64,000 bases of DNA from NCBI RefSeq assembly GCF_011397635.1, contig NC_064754.1, positions 30,980,543 to 31,044,542 of the forward strand, written 5' to 3'. Source of the stretch: Epinephelus fuscoguttatus (lineage: Eukaryota > Chordata > Actinopteri > Perciformes > Serranidae). The notes under the pieces are model-generated. The model did no database searches. It was not told where the DNA came from and saw only the letters and a program-made list of their open reading frames with translations. How positions within the stretch are numbered: the stretch's first letter is position 1; each line of letters opens with the position of its first letter. Made by a program: the position numbers and the translations under genes. This document shows, piece by piece, positions 50,604 to 62,848 of the stretch.

Positions 50604-53600
50604 AATCTACCCACCTACAGTGTACTCACACTTTTTATTTGGTTACAGTGCACCTATGCCTTACCTGATAGGGGTCCATACCAGTCTATCTGAGGTAAAC
50701 TACTGATCAAAACAATCTAAAGTCACTTTATTACCAAACCTTTGAATATACCAGCTTTGTCCCTACAGTCTGACACACCCAACAGATCATACTGTGTCCC
50801 TGTGTCCGTCTGACAGAGGGTGAGGAGTCGTGGGTTGGAGGAAGTCGTAATTCTGAATGTGGACACAAACACTCTGGAAACCCCCTTTGACGACATGAAA
50901 AGGATACCTTCAGATGTGGTAACAAAAAGTTTTCTGTAATAAATGCTCTGTGTGTGGGTTTGTGTAATCATATATGTCTTTTTGTTGTCTCTCACTTAAC
51001 ACTTAACTGTTTTTATAGAAAGGAGAGTATGACTGGAGAGTTATTTAAGCGAAATTTGTACCACAGAATCAGCAGATGCTTGTTAGTTAAAGGGCACAGG
51101 TGGCCTGGTGACATATGGCCCAACAGGAAATAAACTAGGAAGTAAAAGTGCCTTTTGCACACTCCTGTTTGCATTTACACCACATCTGTAGGGCCGTGAA
51201 GATCAGGAAAATTAGACTGATGACAAATGTAAAAACAGCAACTTCAACAGAAGCAAAGCAGCTGATGGTTACTGTGTGAATATATTCTGTACACTGTACA
51301 CAGTACACACGTTGTCGCAGCTTCACACTTGGGACTAGTCAGTGATGATCACCATTTAAAACTCAGCCTTACTAGCCCCTGCACAATCAGAAAGTGCCAC
51401 CACCAGAGCAGAGACATTTTGGGGCAAGAAACTTTTGCAGAGCAACCAAATTTAGACTGTGGTTCCTCTGGTGGAAACATAGCAAGACTGAGAGTTCCTA
51501 AAATAGCTAAAATACAGTCAGGGGCTTTTGCTAGATTTTTTTATTGTCGCTGTCTACAATCGACAATCTAACAAAGGCAAAATGACAAAAAGGTTATTCT
51601 CTGTAGCAGAATGGTGTTGTCTTCATCATAGTTATTGAGCAGCAGCAGCAGCAGTTGCTCTTGATTTATATCACAGACATAAATGTGCATATGTCTCCAG
51701 ATGTCCGAGCTGAAGGTGTGTTTGAAGCGTCAGGCAGTGTCTCCTGGCTGTGGTGTCTCAAGGGCCTTCCTGAAGGCTCAGGCTCTGCTGTTTGGAGGCT
51801 ACAGGGACGCTCTGCAGGGTCACAAGGTCAGTCACTCAAAACGGTTTTTGCAGAGTTTAACACTTAAGTTTCTTTCAATAAAAAATACAGCACTAAAGTG
51901 TTCTCTGCATTTCTGTGGGTCATTTCTACGGGCAGCTCTTCGTGCCTGTGTATATTTTTTGGACTCTGATGTGACTATCTCTATCTTCCTTTGCAGGAGG
52001 GTGAGATGTGGTTCAGTGAGGAACTGTTTCTAGATCACAAGTCTGCCAGTATGAGGCAGTTCCTGCAGAGTGCCATTCATTTACAGTCCTTCAAACAGGT
52101 ACACACTATGCCTCATGCTGATTACTGCCCTCTGCTGGACAGATACTGCCATTATAACACAGGAGAAAGGCTAGTTGGGCAGAGAATTACAGTTCTCAGT
52201 CGCTTTGGTACATTTCTCAAATCAGAATTGAAACTACTTGTTCAACCTCCAGGTCATCGAGTCACTTGTGTACATTGAGGAAATTACAAATGGTTTGGCA
52301 ATCTCATACAAATGATGATGTACAACTGTCTGCTGTTTCCTACATTATCAAATGCCAGCGTAATGTTGATCAGAGTGTATTATACTGGTTCTGTGTTGAA
52401 CAGTCTTACCCCAAAAAACATCAGGCATGAATTAATTGCATAGGTCATTACATGCAAAATGGCTGGTTGTCATTATGTGTCAAGCACATTATCTACAGAT
52501 TATTAGACTTTTTTTTTGTAAATGTGTCCTAAATTGATGAATTGTTCTCAGGTGAGTCTTGACTTTCAATAATGCAGGTGAATGTATAAAGCATTAGATC
52601 AACCAATGATCAACCAGTTCTCTGAAATAGCTCACAGGTGCATCTTATCTCATGGATAAGATATTCCAAAAAAATTCTTTACACAGTGCATTGCAAGGAA
52701 AGGTATCCGTTGCGATGTGGATGAAAATCTGTGGTGCGACAGACAGGAATGTCAGTGCTATTCTCCATACAGCGCTGCATGTACAGTTCTGCCCAAGGGG
52801 TGTTTCCTGTTTTCATCATTCATCGTTTATTCAGGGAAAATTGACTAAGCATTAAGCTCTTTTACAGCAATGCCCTGAGATAACATTCAATGGGCCAGAA
52901 GGATGCAGTTATTTAATTGCAATAAAGTGAAAAAAGTCCATAAAAACAAAACAAGTAGCAGCAGTGTCTATCAAGAATTACAAACAGCAATAAAAAACAT
53001 TACAAATAATTAAAATGGAATCTGCCATTAAGGACATATACATGAACAGTAATACAGTAAAAACAGTAATATGTAGGAAATCATGTCTGTCATTTAACCA
53101 AAGTAGCAACACTGTAAAACAACCATATCATCTAGCATACACTTGAAATGATGTACAGATACATACCTGTCCAGTTTAAATACCTCTTGCAACTTGTTCC
53201 ATTTATGTGGGGTGAAAAAACTAAAAGCTAATTTACCGAGCTCAGAACTGATCTGAAGGGTTTCAAGGGATGAAAATTCCTGTCAGTCCTGTGCATGGAG
53301 CATTTCCTGTTTACATACCTATTTTCTTTTTTTGTCCTGTGTGCTATGCAGTGCTGTAAAACAGTCTTTTTCTTTTCTGTATTGCGATGACATGATCTGT
53401 CAACAAATTAAAGTACAAATTGTAAAGGTGTAAATGTGAATCCTGTCCAACTCTCACAATCAAATCTGCCACATTCAGTAATGTGTGACTTTGTACTGCT
53501 GAAATTGACATAAATATTTACTTTAGAGATTCTGATTAAGATACAGGCTTGTGCAGATAAGACAATGTGTGGTGCTGTTTGTGCGAATAGTTTCCTAGAA

Positions 53601-55272
53601 GTGCATTTATTGTTTTGCAAGATGATTCAGGAAATATACCAAAGCGACCGAGAGAAAATGTCTCCGACATCGTTTGATGTAGGTTCTTAATTTCACAGAC
53701 TATGTGTTGGTTGCTATTTCAGGCCTGGTGTTTAGATGTCTAACATGATAAAAGCCACAGAATTGTATGCTGCATGATAAAGTGCTGACAAATCAGTTGT
53801 GAAGTCAGCGGGTCATCCTTAGGTTACTGCTAACGAGTGAGCATTCTCATGTGTTTTATTCTGGTAATTAAAAATGATCAAATATTTGTTTGCATTTTTA
53901 GTTCATTGATGGTCGCCTGGATATTCTAAACAAAGGGACGGAACCAGACGATCTCTTTGAGGAGGAGATCCTAAAGTGTGAAACAGCTGCAGGTGTGTAT
54001 TTGTGTGTGTGCATGTGTCTAATTACCTAGTACTCACTTGACACTCATCCTCTTCCCTTTGTGCTTCTGTGTGTTTACAGGGAGAGGCAGATCTTATCAA
54101 CAGCTAGTTGGTAATTTGAAGGTAAGTTTTCATTTTTAATGGAACAGTTTGAAGTCTGTTCCCCTCTTGCTGAAACGTGCAACACTGACACTCTTGTACT
54201 TTTGACAGAAAGGGGGAGGAGCCCTCATCCTTAACATGAAGTCCAAAGCAAACATGAAGGTGAGTGTGAGCCAAGGTGTTTTTGCAGGGAGGAGGGCGAG
54301 TGAATATAGACTGTGTTATCAAAACAACTCTGTTCACAATGATTTTAATCTCTCCCAGGCCAAAGGTCTCACCAAGTCTGGGTTGAAAAACCTGCTGATG
54401 CACAAGGTGGGTCAGCGTTTATGTGGGCACATGCTTCAGTTGAATCAAAATCTGCAGTGGTGTTACTATAATACTTTTCCTTGTGTGTTTGTCTGCAATG
54501 CAGGTCCACAATGACGAACGCCCCCTACAAAGGGGAGGATCTATGTCACACCGCCGTGCCCAGTCTGACTGCTTGCAGAACCGCCTGCCAATCACACAAC
54601 ACTTTGGGAAGGTGAGATCTGTCTCAAAACAATCACATATCTGTTTTAAATATTCTAAAACTGTAACAGACATCATACACACCCTCCTCATTACCCAATC
54701 TGCTTATTCTACTGTCCTGCACTGCTTCTTTGTGCTGTTTGTGCCTTTTATTGCTCCATTTCTATGCTCTGCTTTATTTTGGTTCCCTCTGTTTGGGAAT
54801 GTTGCGTTGCTACCCCTTTGCCTCGTTACTCTACGTTGCTTCATGTCAGTCTCGCCCCCGTCGGCCTGCTCACAAACTTAGGGCTCCCAGAGACGAGGAG
54901 GACGTGCAGGACAACAGAGACACACTGGATGGGTGAGAGTCAGAGAGAAACTGAGAGATGGAGAAATGTGGAAAACTCCAGGGTAAATATATCAATACAT
55001 GTATAAATGTTCTTGTTTGTGCCATTCCTGCTTATCTCTTTGCATCAGAGCTGTGTCTGGGCCCGTGATCGAGCCTGACTCTGAGCTCCAGAAGGATGAA
55101 GAAGAAGGGGAAGATTCCATGCTATGTGACTCAGAGGAGATGGATCTGCTGGGGGAGATCTTTGACACGCTCAGCTCCCGGAGCGCCCACGACCGCGGCC
55201 TGCTGTACGGCACACGCAGCCTGGATCTTTTTGGACCGGACAGCCATGACTATATCACAAAGGTAAGAAGAT

Positions 55273-55312
<40 letters not shown>

Positions 55313-56337
55313 AATGTGATTTCTGGTCTTACATTAGGTGTTGTGTTTTCCAGCGTGGTTTTCCAGCCAACCCCAGCCAGGAGAGCCTGTCCCTGTCCAT
55401 CAGCGGCAGCGGCAGCCTGCACAGCTGGAATCTGGAAACCACAGAGGAGCTGTCAGACCTGACGGAAGACTCTGATTGCCTGGACACCAGCGTGCCAGAG
55501 GAGGAGGGGACAGAGAGTCTGCAGGCAGCATGTGAAATAGAGGAGCAAGAAAGCAAACAGAGGGAGGTAGGAGAGAAACAGGAAGAAGTGAAGGTTGCAA
55601 TAAATGGGAAACAAGAAGAAGTAGTATATGATGGAAATAACTCAGAGGAAGTGAAGTTAGAGGAAGAGATGGAGAAAAGGAGTCAAGAAAAGAGAGTGAG
55701 TTTAGGAGAGGACCCTGTGAAAGAAATGGCTGAAAAGTGTGAGGATGACGGGTTGAAAGAAAATCAGGAAGAAAGTCAGAGTGAGGAGATAGCTGAGGGA
55801 CAGGAGAAGGACGGAGCAAATGAAATGCAGAAAGATGAAGAAGGAGAGGAAGAAGGAAAAGAGCAGCAGGAGGAGAAAGGTAAAGAGGTGGAAGAATCTT
55901 TAAACAAACTAAATCATCCCAATGATGAGGAGGAGCAGCAACAACAGGAGGACAATCTGAAACTCACAGCATCTCCGGGGCGCCAAAGTCTCATCATTGA
56001 CCCTAAACCTCCAGCAGGTCAGGAAACAAAGAGTGAAGAAGCAGTGAAAAAAGAGGAGCAGAAGTTGAAACAGACCCCCACTCCACCTAAAGTGCTTTCT
56101 GCTGTAGCACGCTTCCAGTCTCAGGCGCATAGCCAGAGCTTTCAGGTGAAGTCCAGGACCAAGCCACTGGCTGAATCTGGGAGACCCTGCAATGCGCTTT
56201 GGAGCAGAGAGAACGCACAAACTCACCCGCCATGTGACTTGAATGTATTAGAAGGGAAAAACCGCTCAGAGGAGCACGAGGAGGAGGAGCTGCCTCTAAT
56301 CAAAGTGTCTGAACTTAAGAAGAGATTTGAAGCTTAA
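43704..56337 (+). CDS. dennd1c: DENN-domain Rab exchange factor, 22 coding exons
   Basis: Exons: 43704-43720, 45302-45366, 46080-46123, 47638-47687, 47771-47890, 48006-48075, 48172-48252, 49334-49387, 49559-49669, 49954-50054, 50649-50694, 50817-50918, 51701-51826, 51997-52098, 53902-53992, 54081-54121, 54209-54259, 54359-54406, 54504-54611, 54850-54932, 55049-55262, 55354-56337. All join in frame: 2,709 nt, 902 aa. DENND1 proteins are exchange factors for Rab35, and DENND1C also for Rab13, in endosomal traffic. uDENN is about residues 10-145 ([26 protein letters not shown]), cDENN about 150-300 ([17 protein letters not shown]), dDENN about 300-375 ([18 protein letters not shown]). [10 protein letters not shown] (about 467-476) marks the DENND1 tail. 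The rest is disordered, very Glu/Lys-rich and ends SELKKRFEA. It is longer than human DENND1C (about 800 aa), mainly through the acidic tail. Confidence 0.92.
43977..44461. mobile_element. Fish MITE with CAGTGGTGGAAG end (dennd1c intron 1)
   Basis: It starts CAGTGGTGGAAGAAATACTC and ends near TACTTAGTTACATTACACCAC, imperfect inverted ends of a very common fish MITE rich in AAGTAAAAGT/ACTTAAGTAC phrases. There is no coding content. The right end is damaged, so the boundary is approximate. Confidence 0.65.
46240..46800. repeat. Dispersed fish repeat cluster (dennd1c intron 3)
   Basis: A short stretch like the 18-kb repeat (GGATTGCCATGAATTTTTAG) is followed at about 46320-46800 by another dispersed fish repeat. 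That repeat has a TAATAATAA-rich start, GCAGGACCACGGCAGCAGC, GGAGGTCCCCCGGCAGTCTA and AACTATAAGCTTCATC. No ends can be defined. Confidence 0.5.
48749..49209. mobile_element. MITE in dennd1c intron 7
   Basis: The ends CTTGGGAGTTTCATTCCAAA (48749) and its inverted copy TTTTGGAATGAAAGCCTCAA (ending 49209) match at about 20 of 22 positions. The 461-bp AT-rich interior has no ORF. No target duplication is clear. Confidence 0.6.
49482..49547. repeat. (TG)n tract at the dennd1c exon 9 acceptor
   Basis: About 33 TG units end roughly 11 bases before the acceptor TTTACCAG (exon begins at 49559). The transcript therefore has a long UG tract where the polypyrimidine tract normally lies. Confidence 0.9.
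50085..50612. repeat. (CTAC)n/(CTAT)n compound array filling dennd1c intron 10
   Basis: Degenerate CCTA/CCTC units run from about 50085, followed by a pure block of about 21 TATC units at 50519-50603. The array covers nearly the whole 594-bp intron (50055-50648). The plus strand is almost purine-free apart from A. Long Tyr-Leu-Pro-Thr and Ile-Tyr-Leu-Ser ORFs across it are artefacts. Confidence 0.95.
55276..55309. repeat. (AC)n microsatellite in the last dennd1c intron
   Basis: About 17 AC units within the 91-bp intron between exons 21 and 22. Confidence 0.95.
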
Positions 56338-56858
56338 AGGATGAGGCTGGTGAGATACTAGTTGGTCTTACTTTCAACACATCCAATGAAAATACCAAAA
56401 TGAGCAAAGTCTGTCTCTCAGTACTTTCTGGTTTCTCCAGTTTCTCCTGCCTGTGTGTGTGGTTTTAATAGGTTTTGGTCTTTTCATGGGATTTGTTGAA
56501 AGTAAGAAAAAATACAAACTTGCTGGCAGGTCACCTCGCCAAAAGTGAGCAAATATTTAAAGAGATTTTTGTTTGTCAGAACGTCGTGCACTTCATGAAA
56601 TGACTGGTGATTTCCACTTAGAATTAAGTAAACAAGGCTGAATGAAATCAATGAGTTCTCTAACAGTGAGGGCGAATGATGTTTAGCATATCTGCTACTG
56701 TATGACGGCCCGTTTGTCACTGATGCATGAATATTTTCTACAAGTGTATGTGTGTGAGAAAGAGATACGCACTCCATCAGCTAAAACTGACAAATGAGGA
56801 TGAGTTTTGCTTTTCTGGTAAGTCTTCACAGAATCTGAATATCTGAATAACTTAAACT

Positions 56859-56864
56859 AATAAA
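56859..56864 (+). terminator. dennd1c: Poly(A) signal of dennd1c
   Basis: AATAAA about 520 bases after the stop codon. The crb3 signal on the other strand lies about 80 bases further on. Confidence 0.6.
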
Positions 56865-56943
56865 CTCAACATGTTGAACATTTACTGTAACATCCCTTCA
56901 ATGCTGCGAGACAGGGGACAGACAGGGTCGCGCATATTCTTTG

Positions 56944-56949
56944 TTTATT
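56944..56949 (-). terminator. crb3: Poly(A) signal of crb3
   Basis: TTTATT on the plus strand is AATAAA on the minus strand. It gives crb3 a 3' UTR of roughly 550 bases and an end close to the dennd1c end. Confidence 0.6.
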
Positions 56950-57477
56950 TACAGAACACCTTGTGTAGCATGCATACTGATTTTTTTTATAATTTTTTTA
57001 AGAAATTGAGCTTCTCATAGCGTGACATAAAAGTGCATCACAGTCATTGTTTTCATCAATATCCTTCATCATTGGAAATAGTGTAAAACACAGTGTTTTA
57101 TATATAAATACACAGAACACAGTTCAAATATACTAACCTATGTACAAATACAAAATATACTTTAGCTCATGTTCTTTATGTGGCAGAATAAAGGGAGTGA
57201 GTTTTTTTTTATAAAGGAATACAACAGGCATTATAATGGCACATTTCATGCAGTGAAACAGGTGATAGAAGTGACAATCTGTGTATTTGTCACCGAGAAT
57301 GAAAAGGTGCGGCACAAACAGTGTTCCTTGTGTCTAAAGAGTTTCTGGTGCAAAGGACAAACACGGGTCATCCCTGAGGACAGCCACACAGCAACATCAG
57401 AAGACATCAGGCATCAATCCTCAGTTGTACACAGTGACGGGGAGTGGCTCAGGTGTGAGTCCACTTTTATGCGTTCA

Positions 57478-57714
57478 TCATATGAGGCGCTCTTCTTTGG
57501 GCAGCGGTAGAGGCAGGCCAGGTTTTTCAGATCCCGCCGATCCCGTCTGTTTCTTCTCCTCTGCGCTGGGCCTGTATGTTCCCTCCATCCTCCTTTTCTT
57601 CCTGATGAGGCACAGCAGCAGCAGCACAACCAGGCTGAGCACGGACAGCACGGTCAACACAAACACTGATACTGTAGGGGGGATTAACACCTGCATCGCC
57701 ATGGTGACAGACAG
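57478..57714 (-). CDS. crb3: Crumbs-family polarity protein, main coding exon
   Basis: The exon begins after CCCTCCTCAG and reads LSVT-MAMQVLIPPT, then a transmembrane segment (VFVLTVLSVLSLVVLLLLCL). Next come the basic stop-transfer IRKKRR, the FERM-binding GTYRPSAEE, and the PDZ-binding end KEERLI-stop. These are the hallmarks of Crumbs cytoplasmic tails. The very short outside and the size identify Crb3, the apical determinant that binds Pals1/Par6 at tight junctions. The first ATG in the exon (57700-57702) lies in a perfect ACCATGG context and gives 74 aa. Two possible upstream exons (60160-60222, 62849 upward) would lengthen the N terminus. It is convergent with dennd1c. Confidence 0.9.
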   Translation of the reverse strand: MSVTMAMQVLIPPTVSVFVLTVLSVLSLVVLLLLCLIRKKRRMEGTYRPSAEEKKQTGSAGSEKPGLPLPLPKEERLI

Positions 57715-58581
57715 CTGAGGAGGGAATCACACACACAGGTAGGGCAGAGGGGTCAGTAAATGTATAACTCCAGATAAAACTATTGATTGAGGTCAAACAA
57801 AGTCTATGTGATGTTTTGGTATGCAATATCCAAAGAATTTCAAAGAAGTTTCCTGGAGAGAACTTTGCAATTTGGCACTTCATTATACATTTTCGATGAT
57901 TTAACTTTTATTTTACCGGGAATATTCCCATTGAGTTTCAAAATCTCTCTGGTCAAGACAGTAGCACAAAGAGTTTCACAATAGACTTAAAACCAGCTGC
58001 CGATTTACAGCACACAACTGAATTATCAGCGTTCTGTGACTCCTTCACTAAGTCCTTAAATCCTGTTTTTCAAATCTTTCAAGCTTATAATATGAGGCAG
58101 TTTAAGGTGTCTCTGTAGCAGACGCTGTGATGAGGGAGCAAAAACCTTAGGAGAACAGTGCAGGTTCGTGGACGGACGCACATAAATTGTTCATGCGACC
58201 AAAGGTTGCAGTTATAGTGATAGTTTTAGGAGTCAGTAGGGAAGGAGGAGACAGTTTATGTAATATGGCCTCATAAAGAACTGCTATGACATGCGGAAAG
58301 CCAAATCAAAGATGAATCACAACGGGAGAATGCAGAGAATACAGAGCGTGTTCTATGGGTGCACTTCAAATTACAGTAAAAGCATATCCTACAGTCTTTG
58401 AATCAATGAATAGCAGGTAAACTAAATATGTAAAAATAAAAATTGTTATTTGTCTACGGGCAAGTATACAACAGTAACGTTTTTAATAATGTGAATTCAC
58501 TTATGAATATTTTCACGTGTTTAAAATGAGCTTTTCTTTTGAGGTAATTCATATTTTTTTTTTGTAATTTGTACCAAAGCA

Positions 58582-60056
58582 CACTCTTCAAAAATTTAGG
58601 GGAACACTTAATCATCAATATAACACCCAGTCAGTTAAACTTCAGGGATATCAATCTGTCCATTTAAGAAGCACAAGTGATTGTGAATCAGTTTCAGCTG
58701 CTTTGGTGCAAATGAAAGTGACAACAGGTGCAATGGAGAGACAAAAGCAAGGCAATCCCCACAAAGGAATGGTTTTACATGTGGTGGCTACAGACAGTTG
58801 CTCTCTCCTTATCCTTCCTGACTGATTCTTCTCTAGTTTGGTGTTCTGCTAGTGTCCTTTTCACTACTAGTAGCATGAAGCAGTTCCTGCAGCCCAGTCA
58901 GGTTGCACAGGTCGTCCAGCTCCTCCAGGATGGCACATCCATATGTGTGGTCGCAAGAAGGTTTGCTGTGTCTCCCAGCACAGTCTCAAGAGCATAGAGG
59001 AGACACCAGGAGACCAACCGTTATGCCAGGAGGGCTGGACAGGGTCGTAGACGGGCATCAACCCAGCAGCAGGACCGGTATCTGCTCCTTTGTGTGAGGA
59101 GGAACAGGAGGGGCACTGCCAGAGCCCTACAGAATGACCTCCAGGAGGCTACTGGTGTGCATGTTTCTGACCAAACTGTCAGAAACAGACTGCAGGAGGG
59201 TTGCATTAGGGCCCACGTCCTCTAGTGGGAGCCGTGCTCACAGGTCAGCATCGTGCAGCTCGATTGGCCAGAGAACACCAGAACTGGCATATTCGCCATT
59301 GGCGCCCCATTCTCTTCACAGGTGAGAGCAGGTTCACAGTGAGCACGTGACGGCAGTGAAAAAGTCTGGAGACGCCGTGGTGAATGTTATGCTCCATGCA
59401 ACATCATAAATCATGACCAGTTTGGTGGTGGGTCAGTGATGGTCTGGGGAGGCATATCCTTGGAGGGTCACACAGACCTCCATGTCATAGCCAACAGTAC
59501 CGACTGCTGTTAGGTACCTGGAAGAAACTCTCGGAGTGACTGTCCGACCTTACGCTGGTGCAGTGGGCTCTCGGTTCCTCCTGGTGCAGGACAGTTCCCG
59601 GCCTCATGTGGACAGTGTGTAGACAGTTCCTGGATGACCAAGACGTTGATGTCATTGCCTTGCCTTCTCATTTCCCTGACCTAAATCCAACTGAGCACCT
59701 ATAGGACGTTATGTATCGGTGCACCCGACACTGCTAAGTACCACCACAGACTGTCCAGGAGTTCACTGATGCCCTGACCCAGGTTTGGGAGGAGATTCTC
59801 AAGTACACCATCTACTTACTCATCAGGAGCATGCCCAGACGTTGTCAGGAGGTCATACAGGCATGCAGGGGCCGTATAAACTACCAAATCCAGCTGAATC
59901 CAGCCCTCCATATGTTGATGGTTTTGGTTTCCACTGTTACATCATTTTCCTCTCAACAATTTATACAATGTACATCAGTCAAGATTTTCAACTTAAATAA
60001 TTCATTTATCAAGGTCTGATGTGTGATTCAAGTCCTCCCTTTAATTATGAGCAGCG
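58582..60056 (+). mobile_element. Tc1-like element inside the crb3 intron, decayed
   Basis: The left end CACTCTTCAAAAATTTAGGG and right end CCTTTAATTATGAGCAG are inverted relatives of a fish Tc1 terminus. The transposase start is visible at 58876-58997: MKQFLQPSQVAQVVQLLQDG, then a helix-turn-helix (VARRFAVSPSTVSRAW). This is followed by broken pieces such as [14 protein letters not shown] in shifted frames, and FPDLNPTEHL near 59670. Stops and frameshifts make it inactive. It is oriented opposite to crb3. Confidence 0.8.
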
Positions 60057-60159
60057 TTTATTCCAGGAAACATCCTAGGAAGCAACATTCCCAGAAAATG
60101 AAGAGTTACCAAAGTCTCCTTAGCAACAAATGCGGGTATGAGATCATGTCTGAACTCAC

Positions 60160-60222
60160 CTCTCTAAGAACAGAAAATATTGCGAGGCCTGTGTTCTTAC
60201 ATTGGGACCAACACAGCATCAG
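60160..60222 (-). other. crb3: Candidate 63-nt upstream coding exon of crb3
   Basis: On the minus strand, TTTCTATCCAG precedes 63 bases that are open in one frame (LMLCWSQCKNTG...FSVLRE) and end at a strong donor, GAG|GTGAGT. The length is exactly 21 codons, so it would join in frame with the main exon and with an ATG that ends the first exon. I see no clear signal peptide in it. Splice signals in isolation are weak evidence. Confidence 0.35.
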
Positions 60223-60622
60223 CTGGATAGAAATGACAGTGGGGCATCTGAAAAAAAGGACAAATCAGAGGTTGATCAGATGGGTCTCAGCACTGTCCAA
60301 GATTTTATGATAAGAGAAAAAACAGATGCTTTAGGTTAGACAGCATTGACTAAGAAAGGCCCATGTCAAATCACATTTTATTCATACAACACAAATTGTG
60401 AAAAAAAACCCCAAAACAAAACAAGGTAATTAAATATGCATGTGAACAAGAGAAGGGGAGAGACCATCACCACAGGTACATACAGTGTCTGTGTGTCTGG
60501 CCTGCTGTAGACAGTTTACACCTCATGGAAATGAGAAAGACTAAAAACTCCAAAGCCAGATGACCTGTGTAACAAGAAAGCAACCTAATTGTCAAGGAAA
60601 TATGCTTCTCCCAGGCCTTTGT

Positions 60623-61141
60623 TACCCCTTTTCCACCAAATTAGCTATAGTTTTTAACTGGTTCTGTTTGGGATTCTTGGAACCATGGCGCTATCCAGCT
60701 CATGTTTCCACCAATTGAGAGTGGAACCATTGTAATCAAGAATGTGTCATCAATGGAGGTCGTTGCACAATGCACAATGGGAGAAAATAGTAGTAGGAAA
60801 ATCATGGATTGCATTGATTAGCTGCAAACATTAGTTCTGTTATTACAGATATTAGTTTTTATTATTAGTGTTAATGAGACCACTGCACTCTCTATTTTTC
60901 TGACAGTTTCTCACTTGACTTCTCCATTGCTGTCATCTCCATCCTCTCTTTCCAACCTGTACAATACCACACACCCACTGCACAGTTCGCACTTCAGTTC
61001 AAGAAAAACCTGGTATTTTTTGGTTCCAGTTAAGAACCAACGGTTCGGGGTTTAAGCCAATTTATTTTGGTGGAAATGCCGGTTCAAAATTAGGTGTCAG
61101 AGCAAGCACAGAACCAGTTCCATGTTGGTGGAAGAGGGGTA
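60623..61141. mobile_element. MITE with TACCCCTTTTCCACC ends
   Basis: The left end TACCCCTTTTCCACCAAATT and right end (ending GGTGGAAGAGGGGTA) are inverted near-copies (17 of 21). GGTTCCAGTTAAGAACC and GGTTCTG palindromic phrases fill the interior. There is no ORF. It lies within the crb3 5' intron. Confidence 0.6.
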
Positions 61142-62848
61142 TGGGAGCTTTAAATACCAGGAGAAAGATCTTATCAACTCAGGACAGCTAAAATGTTTAG
61201 GAGCAATTACGTCACTGACACAACTTAGACAAGACAAGAACTTCAGCATTTTGGATGAGCTATAGATGAGTTGCACGCCTTGAAAAAAAATTGCACCATA
61301 CTTTTTGTTGCTCCATGTATGATGTTACATCTTGTCCAATACAACACCAGGAAGTATGAGCTCTAAAGTTACCACAGAGGTCAATAACACTTCACTAACA
61401 CAAACACCAAAGTTTCGGCTGAGTGTTTCACACAGGTAGTATTTACAGCAGGGCTGTAGTACTGGATTGTATTACATTCGTCAGGGTTGTTGAAGTTTTC
61501 CGCTCAGCGAGTGTGTTATTTCCAACCAACAATATGCCGTGCACTGAAAGTTAGCCTAACAGTAGTGCAGGTAGACAAAGACAAACATATTGAATTATGT
61601 GTGAGCAGAACAATCAATGCTAATGAAAATATTATGTTATAAAAATATATATTATAGTGCAGTATCCACATCGCAGGAGCTGCAATTATTGCTAACAAGT
61701 AAAATCTGTCACAGCATCCCATTATAAATAAAGCATTGAGATGCTACAGAGATGGCTACAAATTATAATCCAGATTTACGGAAACATACACTCTAAAACA
61801 ATGACAAAATAAAGTTAAAGTTATTTTCATGAACATGTTTTAGTCCGTTGACAACTTATTTTAAGAAGACAGTCAAAATCCAAAACATTTTTGACATTGT
61901 TGAGTAGAATGGAATTAAAATAAACAAGTCAGAATATGTTAAATATATAGTTTCACTGTCACTAAATATCAGCACAACTTTTGGAGAAATATCAATTGAT
62001 TCAACTTAATTAAGCTTTTCAAGGTCAAAGCAAATCATGTTGGTTGTACTGAACTAATTGAGTTTGTCAGATTAAAAAAGACTCATGGGATTTACTCAAT
62101 AATGCTAGAATTGGAGCTACTTAAAAAGATGCATGCAAATTGTTACCTTAATTATCTTAAATTTAATTTTTTATTTTTGGTACTCCAGCAAAGATCACAT
62201 TGTCATCATTGTTATATTTTTGTCAGTTAAAATGACATGCAAAAAAATACCACTCCCACCAAAAACACAACTCATATCGCAATATCCATCAAAATAACTG
62301 CAATGATTTTCTTTTTTGCTATAATGCCGTTCTAATAAAAAGCATTACAGCTCAAGCGATTAGTCAATTCATTTCCTAATGGAAAATAAATTGGCAAATA
62401 TTTTGATAAGAAACCAATCATTTGAGTCACTTTTTGAACAAAAATACCAAACATTTATTTGCTACTTCTCCTTTTATATTATACTAAATTTAACATATTT
62501 AGTCTTTAGACATTTCAAGACAACTCAAGATGTCTTGAAGGAAGCTGTCAATGTCATTTCCCATTATTTTATGATATTTTATAAGAAAAATCAATTATCA
62601 ATTGTTTGAGAAAAATATCAGTTGTATTCCTACAATGATGAATTAACATTTACCTGTACACATCAATTAAAATAAATCACATATTTACTGTTGCTGCACC
62701 TTTGTAACCTTTGTGTAAATGAGTTTATAAATCAATATATAATATGTTTACATGGACAGACCACCGAAACTACAGAGTACATTCTCTTAAGAACCACATA
62801 AGATGGATATAATGATGCAGTAGAAGAAAGAGAGGAAATTAAACTCAC
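61142..62848. other. AT-rich intron or spacer 5' of crb3
   Basis: No gene seen. ACACTCTAAAACAATG at about 61788 and AACTTAATT phrases to about 62110 resemble the ACACTGTAAAAA family seen at 5570-5935. Confidence 0.45.

Noticed and set aside
50085-50612. CRISPR-like regular repeats
   Set aside because: The units are four bases long with no spacers; this is a eukaryotic microsatellite.
49866-50706. Long ORFs rich in Tyr-Leu-Pro-Thr
   Set aside because: They are translations of the CTAC/CTAT array within an intron of dennd1c.
55400-55819. 139-codon minus-strand ORF rich in Leu, Ser and Pro
   Set aside because: Antisense of the Glu-rich dennd1c last exon.
57527-57883. 118-codon minus-strand ORF overlapping crb3
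   Set aside because: It is in another frame of the crb3 exon. Only the frame ending in ERLI carries the Crumbs motifs.
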